The notes: a model not told the origin generated them from the sequence alone. A stretch of 64,000 bases of DNA from Bacteroidota bacterium (GCA_023381535.1 JAMCSN010000014.1:415-64414), one strand, 5' to 3'. Counted from the stretch's first letter, positions 1 to 6,426 are shown. Numbers and translations: made by a program.

Positions 1-153
1 GTAGACGCCGATCCAGAGCAGCTTAGGAATGCATTCAAGAAATCAGTGGCAAAGGGATTCCCGTTGAACTATAAACCGGATTTAATGGATGATGCTATTG
101 ACAAAAACGAAGCTGTTGTAGCGGTACCATCAGATGACGATTTCCCATTTTAA
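1..153 (+). CDS. C-terminal end of a probable ssDNA-binding/recombination protein (partial)
   Basis: The reading frame is open from the first base and stops with TAA at 151-153, giving the last 50 residues of a protein whose start lies outside the window. It ends in a very acidic tail, VPSDDDFPF. Such a tail (acidic run followed by a Pro-Phe end) is the hallmark of bacterial and phage single-stranded DNA-binding proteins, where it recruits replication and repair partners. The following gene resembles phage Gp157, which commonly sits beside SSB, RecT or ERF genes, so a phage or integrative-element recombination module is the best reading. The OB-fold or annealase domain itself is not visible, so SSB versus another protein with a copied tail cannot be decided. 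Confidence 0.55.
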   Translation, partial: VDADPEQLRNAFKKSVAKGFPLNYKPDLMDDAIDKNEAVVAVPSDDDFPF

Positions 154-158
154 TAATA

Positions 159-181
159 GCGGAAGATTTATAGTCTTCCGC
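159..181. other. Perfect 8-bp stem hairpin between the first two genes
   Basis: GCGGAAGA at 159-166 pairs exactly with TCTTCCGC at 174-181 around a 7-nt loop TTTATAG, and is followed by ACTTT. It lies 6 bases after the stop of the partial gene. It could attenuate transcription or form an RNA-processing element. The run of T is too short for a classic terminator. A hairpin of the same design follows the next gene. Confidence 0.6.
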
Positions 182-201
182 ACTTTATAAGGAATTCCAA
201 A

Positions 202-858
202 ATGAATACTAGTACAGCATTAAAAACAGATCACAAGCAAACGCTGAATGATATGCTGGTGACGAAAAATATTTTGTTGGACTCTATCTATGAGAACAAC
301 GGTGAGGTAAACGATCAGCAGGAAGAATCACTTAAATTGTTAGAAAATAATCTTCCGGTTAAAGTTGACGGGTGGGCGTGGACTCTAATGAAGAACGGTG
401 CTATTGATAAAGAGATCGAACTCTGGCAGCAAAGAAAAGATTTCATGGATGGAATTATCAAGACTCTTAGGAATGGTAAAGACATGCTTAAACTACGAGC
501 ACATCAGATAATGCTAATGAATAATCTTGATCGATTAGATGGAACTCAATTCTGGATTAAGCGAGATATCAGCAGAGCAAAATCTTTGATGATGGATGTA
601 GTAGAAGACGAATACAAGAAGTATGAGTTGCCGGTACTTAGCAACAATCAATACAAGTTGCTACTCAATATGGTAAAGCATTTCAACGGAACGTTAAGGA
701 ACGATTTGCCTTTTGATAGTATCTATACAGCCGTTGAACTGGAAGAGATGATCGAAAAGCAAAAGACGGAAAAATGTAATGTCACTAATTTACCAGATGG
801 ACATTGTGCAATTGTTATCGAAGAAAAACCGACTGTTAGGATTTATCCTAAAAGATGA
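202..858 (+). CDS. Phage Gp157-like protein
   Basis: A 218-residue soluble protein with no signal peptide or membrane segment. Residues 20-140 are mostly helical with heptad-like spacing and resemble the Siphovirus Gp157 family: an N-terminal helix pair containing a VKVDGWAWTL stretch (about 53-62), then a charged segment ending in ISRAKSLMMDVVEDEYKKYE (about 124-143). Gp157-like proteins are found in phage and prophage early regions next to ssDNA-binding and annealing proteins; their biochemical role is poorly defined. The ATG at 202 follows AAGGAAT at a suitable distance. The gene is flanked on both sides by similar hairpins. The family assignment is by pattern only and is moderate; what is firm is a real coding frame in an apparent mobile-element context. 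Confidence 0.5.
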   Translation: MNTSTALKTDHKQTLNDMLVTKNILLDSIYENNGEVNDQQEESLKLLENNLPVKVDGWAWTLMKNGAIDKEIELWQQRKDFMDGIIKTLRNGKDMLKLRAHQIMLMNNLDRLDGTQFWIKRDISRAKSLMMDVVEDEYKKYELPVLSNNQYKLLLNMVKHFNGTLRNDLPFDSIYTAVELEEMIEKQKTEKCNVTNLPDGHCAIVIEEKPTVRIYPKR

Positions 859-867
859 CATTAAAGG

Positions 868-897
868 AAGTGTTGAGATTTAATAGTCTCAGCACTT
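868..897. other. Hairpin after the Gp157-like gene, sharing its loop with the hairpin at 159-181
   Basis: AAGTGTTGAGA (868-878) pairs with TCTCAGCACTT (887-897) with one G-U pair, around a loop TTTAATAG. The upstream hairpin has the loop TTTATAG. Both close with AGA/TCT next to the loop, and GCACTTT spans the 3' end of each. The stems differ in sequence but keep pairing, as in a conserved RNA or terminator element. Confidence 0.5.
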
Positions 898-926
898 TCT
901 ATGTTTCAAAGCAGTTTATCTGTACA

Positions 927-955
927 TGTAAGTCGAGCAGACTGCTCGACTTACA
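927..955. repeat. 29-bp perfect palindrome (14-bp arms, 1-nt centre)
   Basis: TGTAAGTCGAGCAG (927-940), a single A, then its exact reverse complement at 942-955. There is no T-run on either side, so it is not an obvious terminator. It sits at the end of the phage-like gene pair, before sequence without a recognisable gene and before the cassette array. It could be a binding site, a transfer or recombination signal, or an element boundary. Confidence 0.65.
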
Positions 956-1267
956 AATTAGCGCTTGCAATCGGCCACTTTTCAGTTGATTGTAATTAGC
1001 TATTATTTTAAGTTGGACTTGGAGGATGCGGAATTGAAACTTTTTACTGAAGGGAATTTAGCCACAAGCACCATTGACCAGCCCGGTCATTCCAGCACAA
1101 AACACATGGGGGAAAGCCGCTTAGGTAAGCTGGATGTACTCCACAATTTAGAACCCGTTTTGTTAAAAGATAAAACTAATGAAGTCACCTTAACTTGTTT
1201 TTGTAGATGGAATGTTATCACGCAAAAAAGTGAAAATAAATTAACTAGACTAAATAAACGCTAGTAG
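956..1267. other. About 310 bp with no convincing gene
   Basis: A 99-codon frame with a TTG start runs through this stretch, but it has no ribosome-binding site, no recognisable domain and an unnatural-looking composition. I see no RNA gene or repeat here. It separates the phage-like genes from the first integron cassette. Confidence 0.4.
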
Positions 1268-1318
1268 ATAAACAACAACCGCCATGAAGTCCGTTGGCGG
1301 CTTAATTAATAGTTAGGT
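1268..1318 (+). repeat. Short degenerate attC-like site at the start of cassette array 1
   Basis: An inner inverted repeat CCGCCA (1279-1284) / TGGCGG (1295-1300) is followed by a core site GTTAGGT at 1312-1318 that fits the integron consensus GTTRRRY. The left partner core (RYYYAAC) is not well preserved, so this is a short or worn attC, or an attI-like site. The stretch TAATTAATAGTTAG just before the recombination point recurs at the same relative place at the start of the second cassette region (minus strand, about 62211-62230). Confidence 0.45.
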
Positions 1319-1342
1319 GCATCACATAGGAGGAATATTTAA

Positions 1343-1819
1343 ATGGAAATATTCTTAATAATACTGTTCCAAGGAATAATATTCGGTTCATTTTGTTCGT
1401 TCATTGCAAAAGAGAAAAATAGGGATGCACCTGGTTGGTTTATTTTAGGATTTGTTTTTAGCTTTTTGGCAGTTCTCGCATTAGTTGCCATTCCAAAAGT
1501 TGTTGAAAATGTTTCCAGAATAGAAACATATGTTGAATTCAATCCTTCTGAACAATTAAAAAAATGTCCAGATTGTGCTGAGATGATAAAACTAGAAGCA
1601 AAAGTATGCCGTTTCTGCCAACACAAATATTCTGATGAAGAGGTGGTAATTGAAATTGATGAAGCAAAGAAAGCATTCTATTCTGCTGCAAATTTAGTTG
1701 ATGATTCTAAAGTAAAAATGAAATGTCCGCATTGTAGTAAAAATGTATTTGTTGAAAACTTGGAGTTGAGAGCACGAAGATATACGTGTCCATTTTGTGA
1801 AACGATAGTCATGTTGTAA
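1343..1819 (+). CDS. Cassette-borne membrane protein with two zinc-ribbon motifs
   Basis: A 158-residue protein. Two hydrophobic segments (about residues 3-20 and 29-51) form an N-terminal membrane anchor, and the rest is cytosolic or external. Two zinc ribbons follow: CPDCAEMIKLEAKVCRFC (about 75-92) and a second CPHC...CPFC pair (about 129-155). The start has a strong AGGAGG at 1328-1333. Function is unknown; the family is probably a small membrane zinc-ribbon protein. It is the first gene of cassette 1, immediately followed by a second small gene in the same cassette. A gene in another cassette (2888-3304) has the same membrane-plus-zinc-ribbon design but no close sequence match. Confidence 0.75.
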   Translation: MEIFLIILFQGIIFGSFCSFIAKEKNRDAPGWFILGFVFSFLAVLALVAIPKVVENVSRIETYVEFNPSEQLKKCPDCAEMIKLEAKVCRFCQHKYSDEEVVIEIDEAKKAFYSAANLVDDSKVKMKCPHCSKNVFVENLELRARRYTCPFCETIVML

Positions 1820-1840
1820 AAAATAATTAGAGTTGAATCA

Positions 1841-2074
1841 ATGGTAAAAAGAATTACGATTGTATTACTTGCATTGTTTATTGCAACCACAATCTCATTT
1901 GGGCATGGTGGTCGAACAGATAAAAATGGTGGACATTATAATAGAAAAACTGGTGAATACCATTATCACAACGGTGGTTCAACAGATAGTGATGGCAATG
2001 TAGGTATAGTAGTCGTGGTTGTTTTAGGAGTAGCACTTATCTGGTTAGTTGGTTACAATTTGAGCAAGAAATAA
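1841..2074 (+). CDS. Small secreted/membrane protein with a HxNRKTGEYHYH motif
   Basis: A 77-residue protein. Residues 1-22 form a signal peptide (MVKRITIVLLALFIATTISF), followed by a His/Gly-rich segment GGRTDKNGGHYNRKTGEYHY (about 24-43), then a linker and a hydrophobic C-terminal helix (about 52-72). The G-R-T-D...G-x-H-x-N-R-K-T-G-x-Y-H pattern is known from small exported bacterial proteins often called YHYH-type; it may bind metal through its histidines, but this is inference. It shares cassette 1 with the zinc-ribbon gene and ends about 70 bp before the attC. Confidence 0.65.
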   Translation: MVKRITIVLLALFIATTISFGHGGRTDKNGGHYNRKTGEYHYHNGGSTDSDGNVGIVVVVVLGVALIWLVGYNLSKK

Positions 2075-2144
2075 TTTATGATCACGTTAGTTTTTCTAAG
2101 TAATTGAAGCAGAAGAATATTATAAAATAATTTTTCATAAATGC

Positions 2145-2333
2145 ACCTAACCAGCGTCTCAGCCCGACCGCTTCTTCGAATCGGTCGTAGTGAGTTTTTT
2201 CGGGTTTGGTTTTTCAAAGTAAGTTGTTCTTAAAAGTGTGATTGCAATACAAAACTGATTTTAAAAATAAAGTTGCGTTAATAGAACCGTCATTGTTGTT
2301 ATGGGCGGCGGGCTAAACGCAACGTCGTTATAT
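2145..2333 (+). repeat. attC site of cassette 1 (189 bp)
   Basis: Starts with the core ACCTAAC (2145-2151, fits RYYYAAC) and ends with GTTATAT (2327-2333). The two ends form an imperfect palindrome: the arm around CAGCGTCTCAGCCCGACCGC near 2152-2171 pairs with GGGCGGCGGGCTAAACGC near 2303-2320. The interior is long and AT-rich. It is clearly homologous over its length to the reverse complement of 60220-60411, sharing GACCGCTTCTTCGA, GGGTTTGGTTTTTCA, AAATAAAGTTGCGTT and CGCAACGTCGTTA. It is longer than classical 60-140 bp attC sites. Confidence 0.75.
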
Positions 2334-2356
2334 GCTAAAAATTATATGGTCATTTT

Positions 2357-2800
2357 ATGAAAAGTGATAATTTTCTAAATCTAAATCCGAACGAAGAAAT
2401 TCTTTATAACATAAAAACTAAAACCAAAAAATTTACTTTGACAAATCAGCGTATAATAGATGTAAAAATAAGTCTATTTGGTAAAGTATCTGGATTGGAT
2501 CAATTTTACTTAGAGAATTTAGATTCGATAGTTTTCCGAAAACAGTATCGATATATATTAATTTTCATTGCTTTTTTATCCAACATTCTTCTATCAGTGA
2601 CTAATCCCCCTGGTCCATTAATTGGGAATGTCTTATTCTTATTATTCATTGCTTCCATGTTTATTTTTCGTAGAAAGTATATCAAACTATCTTCTGGTCA
2701 TAGTATTATTAAAGTTAACACCAGATTGTTTCATAAGAATAAATTGAATGAGTTTATTTCAATTGTTGAGCGAGCGAAGATGAATCGATTAAACAAATGA
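2357..2800 (+). CDS. Cassette-borne protein with PH-like domain and two membrane helices
   Basis: A 147-residue protein. The first 60 residues (NPNEEILYNIKTKTKKFTLT, then QRIIDVK) have the pattern of bacterial PH-like (YdbS/YdbT-type) domains: a short beta-rich opening, a T-N-Q-R turn and a conserved strand after it. Two hydrophobic helices follow (about residues 70-88 and 92-108). The rest looks like the second half of the PH fold. No catalytic residues are visible. The gene is the first in cassette 2, starting 24 bp after the attC end, so it probably relies on a promoter outside or in the attC. Function is unknown. Confidence 0.6.
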   Translation: MKSDNFLNLNPNEEILYNIKTKTKKFTLTNQRIIDVKISLFGKVSGLDQFYLENLDSIVFRKQYRYILIFIAFLSNILLSVTNPPGPLIGNVLFLLFIASMFIFRRKYIKLSSGHSIIKVNTRLFHKNKLNEFISIVERAKMNRLNK

Positions 2801-2887
2801 TACAAATTCTATTAACAAACTTTTTCACGGATATATTTAATCTAAAGACTATAATCAAAATAATATTAATAAAATTTTAGGTCTCAA

Positions 2888-3304
2888 ATGTTTAGAAATG
2901 TGAAGAATCATATTGTAGAGATAATATCAGCAGTAACGCTAAGTGCGTTAGCAGTTTTATATTTATTAGCTGAAAACATTCTACTCAACTTTGGAATATC
3001 TTTGAAACTTTCACCGCAAACTATTCTAAAATTAATTTTTGCAATTCTATGGCTTGGATTAGTCACATTAGCCTTATATCTCCATGAAATTTATAAACAC
3101 CATTTAGTGGTTCACTGTAATTTGTATTGGGATAAAAAGAAAAATCCATTTTGTCCATCATGCAAATCGCCAGTTTCTTATTATGCGGAATACAAGGGTA
3201 CTAAGTGTTCGTTGTTTTATTGCCCTAAATGTAAAGTAGAAATTGAAGCCACTGATGTAAATGGTAATATTCTTTCTATGTCAGAGATTCAAAAACGCAT
3301 ATAA
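2888..3304 (+). CDS. Cassette-borne membrane protein with C-terminal zinc ribbon
   Basis: A 138-residue protein. Two hydrophobic helices (about residues 10-32 and 43-65) precede a cytosolic tail with a zinc ribbon, CPSCKSP (about 94-100) and CPKCK (about 116-120). The stop codon TAA at 3302-3304 lies inside the attC core ATATAAC, so the cassette's reading frame ends exactly in the recombination site, a compact layout typical of integron cassettes. It is the second gene of cassette 2. Its architecture parallels the gene at 1343-1819 although the sequences differ. Function is not recognised. Confidence 0.65.
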   Translation: MFRNVKNHIVEIISAVTLSALAVLYLLAENILLNFGISLKLSPQTILKLIFAILWLGLVTLALYLHEIYKHHLVVHCNLYWDKKKNPFCPSCKSPVSYYAEYKGTKCSLFYCPKCKVEIEATDVNGNILSMSEIQKRI

Positions 3305-3490
3305 CCGCCGCTTAACACGGACAGCGTTTTTCAGTGCGGCGTTTGTGTAATTATAAAGTTTAGTTTGCAAAACCAAGTTGCTCTTTAAGGTAAGTTGTTC
3401 TAAGTAACATTTTTATAAATAAAAGTTAGTTGCAACTATTCGGCATTGTAGTTCTGGGCTGTCGGTTAGCGGCAACGTCGACCGTTATAA
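3299..3490 (+). repeat. attC site of cassette 2 (192 bp)
   Basis: Starts with ATATAAC (3299-3305) and ends with GTTATAA (3484-3490). The terminal arms pair imperfectly: CCGCTTAACACGGACAGC near 3308-3325 with GGGCTGTCGGTTAGCGG near 3456-3472. The centre carries a TTTGTGTAATTATAAAGTT stretch that recurs in the attC of the next cassette (about 4203-4221). The overlap with the stop codon of the upstream gene supports cassette structure. Confidence 0.7.
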
Positions 3491-3558
3491 TAATCTTGAT
3501 GTTGTCGTAATATGGGCTTATATTTAGTCCAGAATAAAGACAATATAAGGATACAAAA

Positions 3559-3849
3559 ATGAAAAATATCTTAGTTTCAAATGACATAATTCCAGTTGGT
3601 CAATTCAAATCCGGTTTGGCTAAATACCTCAAAGAAATCCAGAACAAGCGTAATTCTTTGATTATCACCCAAAATGGTAAACCCGCTGGAGTATTAATCT
3701 CTCCATCAGAATTTGATGATTTGAGACAAACTAAACTCTTCATTGATTCAATTTCACGTGGTTTATCAGATTCTGAAAAAGGAGAAGTGCTGTCCACTTC
3801 TCAACTTCGAAGTGAACTGCAAAGAACAAGAGTCGGAAAAGAAAGATGA
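3559..3849 (+). CDS. Type II antitoxin, Phd/YefM family
   Basis: A 96-residue protein. Its N-terminus matches the Phd/YefM DNA-binding fold: a strand reading IIPVGQFKSGLAKYLKEIQN (about 10-29), then LIITQNGKPAGVLISPSEFD (about 34-53), the conserved NGKPAGVL turn of the family. The C-terminal 40 residues are charged and would wrap the toxin. It overlaps the toxin start by four bases (ATGA), the usual translational coupling. It would repress its own promoter and neutralise the downstream RelE/ParE-like toxin. The pair forms cassette 3; toxin-antitoxin cassettes are frequent in large chromosomal integrons, where they are thought to stabilise the array. Confidence 0.88.
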   Translation: MKNILVSNDIIPVGQFKSGLAKYLKEIQNKRNSLIITQNGKPAGVLISPSEFDDLRQTKLFIDSISRGLSDSEKGEVLSTSQLRSELQRTRVGKER

Positions 3850-4190
3850 AAATATTCTGGACAAAAGAAGCATTACTTCGATTACAAGATATTGAAGAAT
3901 ACATCTCAAGAGATAATCCTGTTTCTGCTATCGAGTTTGTTGACAAGTTAATATCACTTGCTGAAACATTAATTGATAATCCAGAAAAAGGTAGAATCGT
4001 GCCTGAATTGTCAATGGAGAGTATACGAGAGTTGTTATATAAAAATTATCGAATCGTTTACTTGGTTAAGAAAAGCTCTTTTGATATTCTTACTGTATTT
4101 GAGGGTCATCAATTATTGAAGAAAGAAGAAATATTTAAAAGAGAAAATCGAGAACCGCATATAACACACAACTCAAAGCGACTGCTTTAA
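3846..4190 (+). CDS. Type II toxin, RelE/ParE family
   Basis: A 114-residue protein. It shows the RelE/ParE pattern: the opening MKIFWTKEALLRLQDIEEYI (1-20), a middle helix with LIDNPEKGRIVPELS (about 42-56), the conserved RELLYKNYRIVYLVKK strand pair (about 61-76), and a final strand with VFEGHQLL (about 84-91). Such proteins are ribosome-dependent mRNA nucleases (RelE) or gyrase poisons (ParE); the family cannot be split here, though the YRIVY and GHQLL features favour ParE-like. The last residues (about 104-114) are encoded by the attC itself, because the core ATATAAC at 4159-4165 lies inside the reading frame. A family-typical end would be near residue 95, so the tail is probably attC-derived. 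Confidence 0.85.
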   Translation: MKIFWTKEALLRLQDIEEYISRDNPVSAIEFVDKLISLAETLIDNPEKGRIVPELSMESIRELLYKNYRIVYLVKKSSFDILTVFEGHQLLKKEEIFKRENREPHITHNSKRLL

Positions 4191-4290
4191 ACGTTGCGGC
4201 GGTTGTGTAATTATGAAGTTGCTTTGTAAAAAAAATGTTGCATGTTAAGTTAAGAGTTACATGAGGATACATTTAATGCTACTCAATTTT
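4159..4290 (+). repeat. Truncated attC site of the toxin-antitoxin cassette
   Basis: The left half is recognisable: ATATAAC at 4159-4165, then a TGCGGCGGTTGTGTAATTAT stretch near 4194-4213 that matches the attC of cassette 2 (TGCGGCGTTTGTGTAATTAT). The expected right end (a GGGC..GG..TTAG..GCAACGTCGTTA-like arm) is absent. The site fades into AT-rich DNA after about 4230. The array has therefore lost its right end here by deletion or insertion, close to the tRNA-Leu scar. The right coordinate is approximate. Confidence 0.55.
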
Positions 4291-4571
4291 TGAAACTCCA
4301 ACGAACATGTTTTATAAAAGTATTTATGTGTTTCATGAAAAATTTAGTCGTCATTTTTTCAGAAATTTATTCAACAGATGAATGTAGTCGGAAATTTAAA
4401 AATTGTTTTTTTTACTGAAAAAATATTAACTTGTTGTACGCTAATTAACTAATCACAAATTTAAATAAGCAAATTACAGTACAAAATTTTTGTGGTCGTT
4501 GTGTACTCAAAATTTGTTGATTTATCATTTGAAATCGCAATTCTTACACTGGCTTTATTGATGGTAAGACC
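4291..4571. other. AT-rich stretch without a gene
   Basis: About 280 bp of very AT-rich sequence between the truncated attC and the tRNA-Leu fragment. A 61-codon frame crosses it into the tRNA fragments but has no plausible start or domain. It contains no integrase remnant that I can recognise. Confidence 0.4.
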
Positions 4572-4623
4572 TTCAGGAGCTAGTGAGAGCAATCTCGTAG
4601 GGGTTCGAGTCCCCTTTTGGGCA
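4572..4623 (+). pseudogene. 3' half of tRNA-Leu(CAG): probable integration scar (att site)
   Basis: The sequence starts cleanly in the anticodon loop and runs to the 3' end of a class II tRNA: loop TTCAGGA (4572-4578, anticodon CAG), stem strand GCTAG, variable arm TGAGAGCAATCTCGT (4584-4598), T-arm AGGGG-TTCGAGT-CCCCT (4599-4615), acceptor strand TTTGGGC (4616-4622) and A. The bases before it cannot form the D-arm, anticodon 5' strand or acceptor 5' strand. Tyrosine integrases commonly recombine inside tRNA genes and leave just such a 3' duplicate at one element end. The intact tRNA-Leu is therefore expected to the left of this window, at the other end of the element. Confidence 0.75.
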
Positions 4624-4633
4624 CTAAATAATA

Positions 4634-4672
4634 GTGAAGGTTCGATCCGCCGTGGCGGACAGTTCCGGGCAC
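4634..4672 (+). pseudogene. Second tRNA 3'-end fragment carrying a GC-rich palindrome in the T-loop
   Basis: GAAGGTTCGA (4636-4645) looks like a T-stem and the start of the T-loop; TTCCGGGCACA (4662-4672) looks like the end of a tRNA with the acceptor strand of a Leu-type tRNA. Between them sits TCCGCCGTGGCGGA (4646-4659), a 6-bp-arm palindrome. It lies directly before the hpnC start, 2 bp upstream of the ATG, so it probably also forms the hpnC leader. Assigning it to tRNA-Leu is tentative. Confidence 0.45.
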
Positions 4673-4673
4673 A

Positions 4674-5591
4674 ATGAAGAATATTTCAACCGACGGAAAT
4701 AAATCGCTGGATTCGACCTATCTAAATGCTCTCAAATTCACAAAGTCTCACTACGAAAATTTTCCGGTTGTCTCGCTCTTCTTACCCAAAGTATTAAGAA
4801 AACATGTTGCGGTCGTTTATCAATTCGCGCGTCAAGCTGATGATATAGCTGATGAAGGAATTACGAATTTAGAATTGACCCGCTTCGACTTGCTGAATGC
4901 GAATGATGCGAGGCGAGGAATTGAGAATTTAGAGCGATATGAAGAACATTTGAAAAACAGCATCGCCGGAAAATTCGAAAACGATTTCTGGTTTGCACTC
5001 AACAACACAATCTCAGAATTCAAACTCACACCAAATAATTTCTTCGATTTGCTGAAGGCATTTAAGCAAGACGTAATTAAAACTCGCTATGATTCGTTCA
5101 ATGAGGTATTGAATTACTGTGAGCATTCGGCTAATCCGGTTGGGAGAATCATTTTGGAATTCTTCGGCATAAGGGAACCGGAAGCTGTTAAGTATTCGGA
5201 CTCAATTTGCACTGCGCTGCAACTCACAAATTTCTACCAAGACGTTTCAATTGATTTCCTAAAGAATCGAATTTATATACCGTTGGATGAGCTTAAAGCA
5301 TTTGGGGTAGAACTAAATCAGTTTGAGTTAAAAAAAAATAATGCTAACTTTAAGATGTTGTTGGAGCATCAGGTCAAAAGAAATAGAGAGTTGTATGCTG
5401 AAGGGAAAAACCTTTTGGCATTAATTCCCCGCGGATTGCGAAGACAAATTTACATGACAATCCTTGGCGGAGAAAAAATATTGGAAAAGATTGAAGCGAT
5501 AGACTATGATGTTTTGAATAAGCGTCCTTCACTTTCCAAAATGGATTACACAAAGATCTTTCTAAGATCGGCGATTTTATCAAATGATTGA
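4674..5591 (+). CDS. hpnC: Hydroxysqualene synthase (squalene synthase HpnC)
   Basis: A 305-residue trans-isoprenyl diphosphate synthase of the squalene/phytoene synthase superfamily. The first Asp-rich motif is QFARQADDIADE (50-61) and the second is QLTNFYQDVSIDF (183-195), followed by the substrate-channel stretch NRIYIP. In the bacterial three-step route HpnD makes presqualene diphosphate, HpnC converts it to hydroxysqualene, and HpnE reduces that to squalene. The assignment to HpnC rather than HpnD rests on gene order and the weaker second motif. It overlaps hpnD by eight bases and heads the operon hpnC-hpnD-hpnE. The ATG at 4674 sits just after a tRNA fragment, with no good ribosome-binding site visible, which is odd and may mean the original leader was replaced by the integration event. 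Confidence 0.88.
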   Translation: MKNISTDGNKSLDSTYLNALKFTKSHYENFPVVSLFLPKVLRKHVAVVYQFARQADDIADEGITNLELTRFDLLNANDARRGIENLERYEEHLKNSIAGKFENDFWFALNNTISEFKLTPNNFFDLLKAFKQDVIKTRYDSFNEVLNYCEHSANPVGRIILEFFGIREPEAVKYSDSICTALQLTNFYQDVSIDFLKNRIYIPLDELKAFGVELNQFELKKNNANFKMLLEHQVKRNRELYAEGKNLLALIPRGLRRQIYMTILGGEKILEKIEAIDYDVLNKRPSLSKMDYTKIFLRSAILSND

Positions 5592-6426
5592 TTTATCAAA
5601 ACAAATAGCAAAGGAAAGCAAGAGTAGCTTTTATTACGCATTCTCATTGCTTAAGCAGCCCAAGCGCGATGCGATGAACACGGTTTACGCTTTCTGCCGC
5701 AAGACCGATGATATTATCGATGAGGGGAGCGACACCGACGATCTGAAGTATGAAAAACTTCGCAGATGGAGAATCGAACTGGAAAAATCTTTGCGCGGAA
5801 CTTCCGAGTATCCGTTGCTGAATAAACTATCTGCTATCATTAAACAGTTTAACATTCCATTGGAACCATTTTTCGAGTTGATTGCTGGAATGGAGATGGA
5901 CTTGCAGCGGAAACGCTATCTCAGTTTTGAAGATTTGATGCAGTATTGTTATCTCGTCGCTTCAACGGTTGGATTGATGTGCATCGAAATTTTCGGTTAC
6001 AAAAATAAATCTGCTAAAGACTACGCCGTCAATCTTGGTTTGGCGATGCAGTTAACAAATATATTACGCGATGTAAAAAAAGATTCCGAGAAGGGAAGAA
6101 TTTATTTGCCGCAAAAAGATTTGGCTGATTTCTATTATACCGAAAACGATCTCATGAATCATAAGTACGACCCGAATTTTGTTTCGCTCATGAAATATGA
6201 AGCAGCCCGCGCTGAAGAATTTTTTGATAAGGCTAACCAATCGCTTGATCTCGACGATAAACCGGCAATGTTTCCGGCTCGCGCAATGCAGCATATCTAT
6301 CATAAACTTCTTACTAAAATCGAAGTCGAAAACTTTGATGTGTTCAGCAAAAAGATCAGAGTTGGGACCTTCGATAAGTTATATATCTCACTTGGTGTTT
6401 GGGCAAAGTATAATCTAGTTTATTAA
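5584..6426 (+). CDS. hpnD: Presqualene diphosphate synthase HpnD
   Basis: A 280-residue squalene/phytoene synthase family enzyme. Motif 1 is YAFCRKTDDIIDE (35-47) and motif 2 is QLTNILRDVKKDSEKGRIYL (156-175), which has the full two-Asp signature LRDVxxD expected of the condensing enzyme. It joins two farnesyl diphosphates head to head to presqualene diphosphate, using Mg2+ held by the Asp-rich motifs. It overlaps hpnC upstream (ATG within the last codons) and shares one base with hpnE downstream (TAATG), indicating translational coupling of the squalene operon. A phytoene synthase is possible by sequence alone, but the HpnC and HpnE neighbours make squalene synthesis much more likely. Confidence 0.88.
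   Translation: MIDLSKQIAKESKSSFYYAFSLLKQPKRDAMNTVYAFCRKTDDIIDEGSDTDDLKYEKLRRWRIELEKSLRGTSEYPLLNKLSAIIKQFNIPLEPFFELIAGMEMDLQRKRYLSFEDLMQYCYLVASTVGLMCIEIFGYKNKSAKDYAVNLGLAMQLTNILRDVKKDSEKGRIYLPQKDLADFYYTENDLMNHKYDPNFVSLMKYEAARAEEFFDKANQSLDLDDKPAMFPARAMQHIYHKLLTKIEVENFDVFSKKIRVGTFDKLYISLGVWAKYNLVY

Larger units (their letters stand above)
1312..4290 (+). mobile_element. Integron-type gene cassette array 1 (CALIN-like, no integrase seen)
   Basis: Three cassettes in one orientation carry six genes. Each cassette begins with a GTTRRRY-like core whose sequence is the reverse complement of the first bases of its own attC: GTTAGGTGCAT at 1312 with ATGCACCTAAC at 2141-2151, GTTATATGC at 2327 with GCATATAAC at 3297-3305, and a weaker match GTTATAA at 3484 with CATATAAC at 4158-4165. 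This is the expected outcome of attC x attC recombination after cassette circularisation. The attC sites are about 190 bp, with imperfect-palindrome ends like Vibrio repeats. The third attC is truncated. No integron integrase gene is present, so this is an attC cluster lacking an integrase, or a distal array part. Confidence 0.75.

Noticed and set aside
965..1264. 99-codon open frame with a TTG start between the phage-like genes and the cassette array
   Set aside because: No ribosome-binding site, no recognisable domain or hydrophobic pattern, and unusual composition. Treated as non-coding.
4492..4677. 61-codon open frame across the tRNA-Leu fragments
   Set aside because: Its second half is simply the tRNA T-arm and acceptor sequence read as protein; no start signal.
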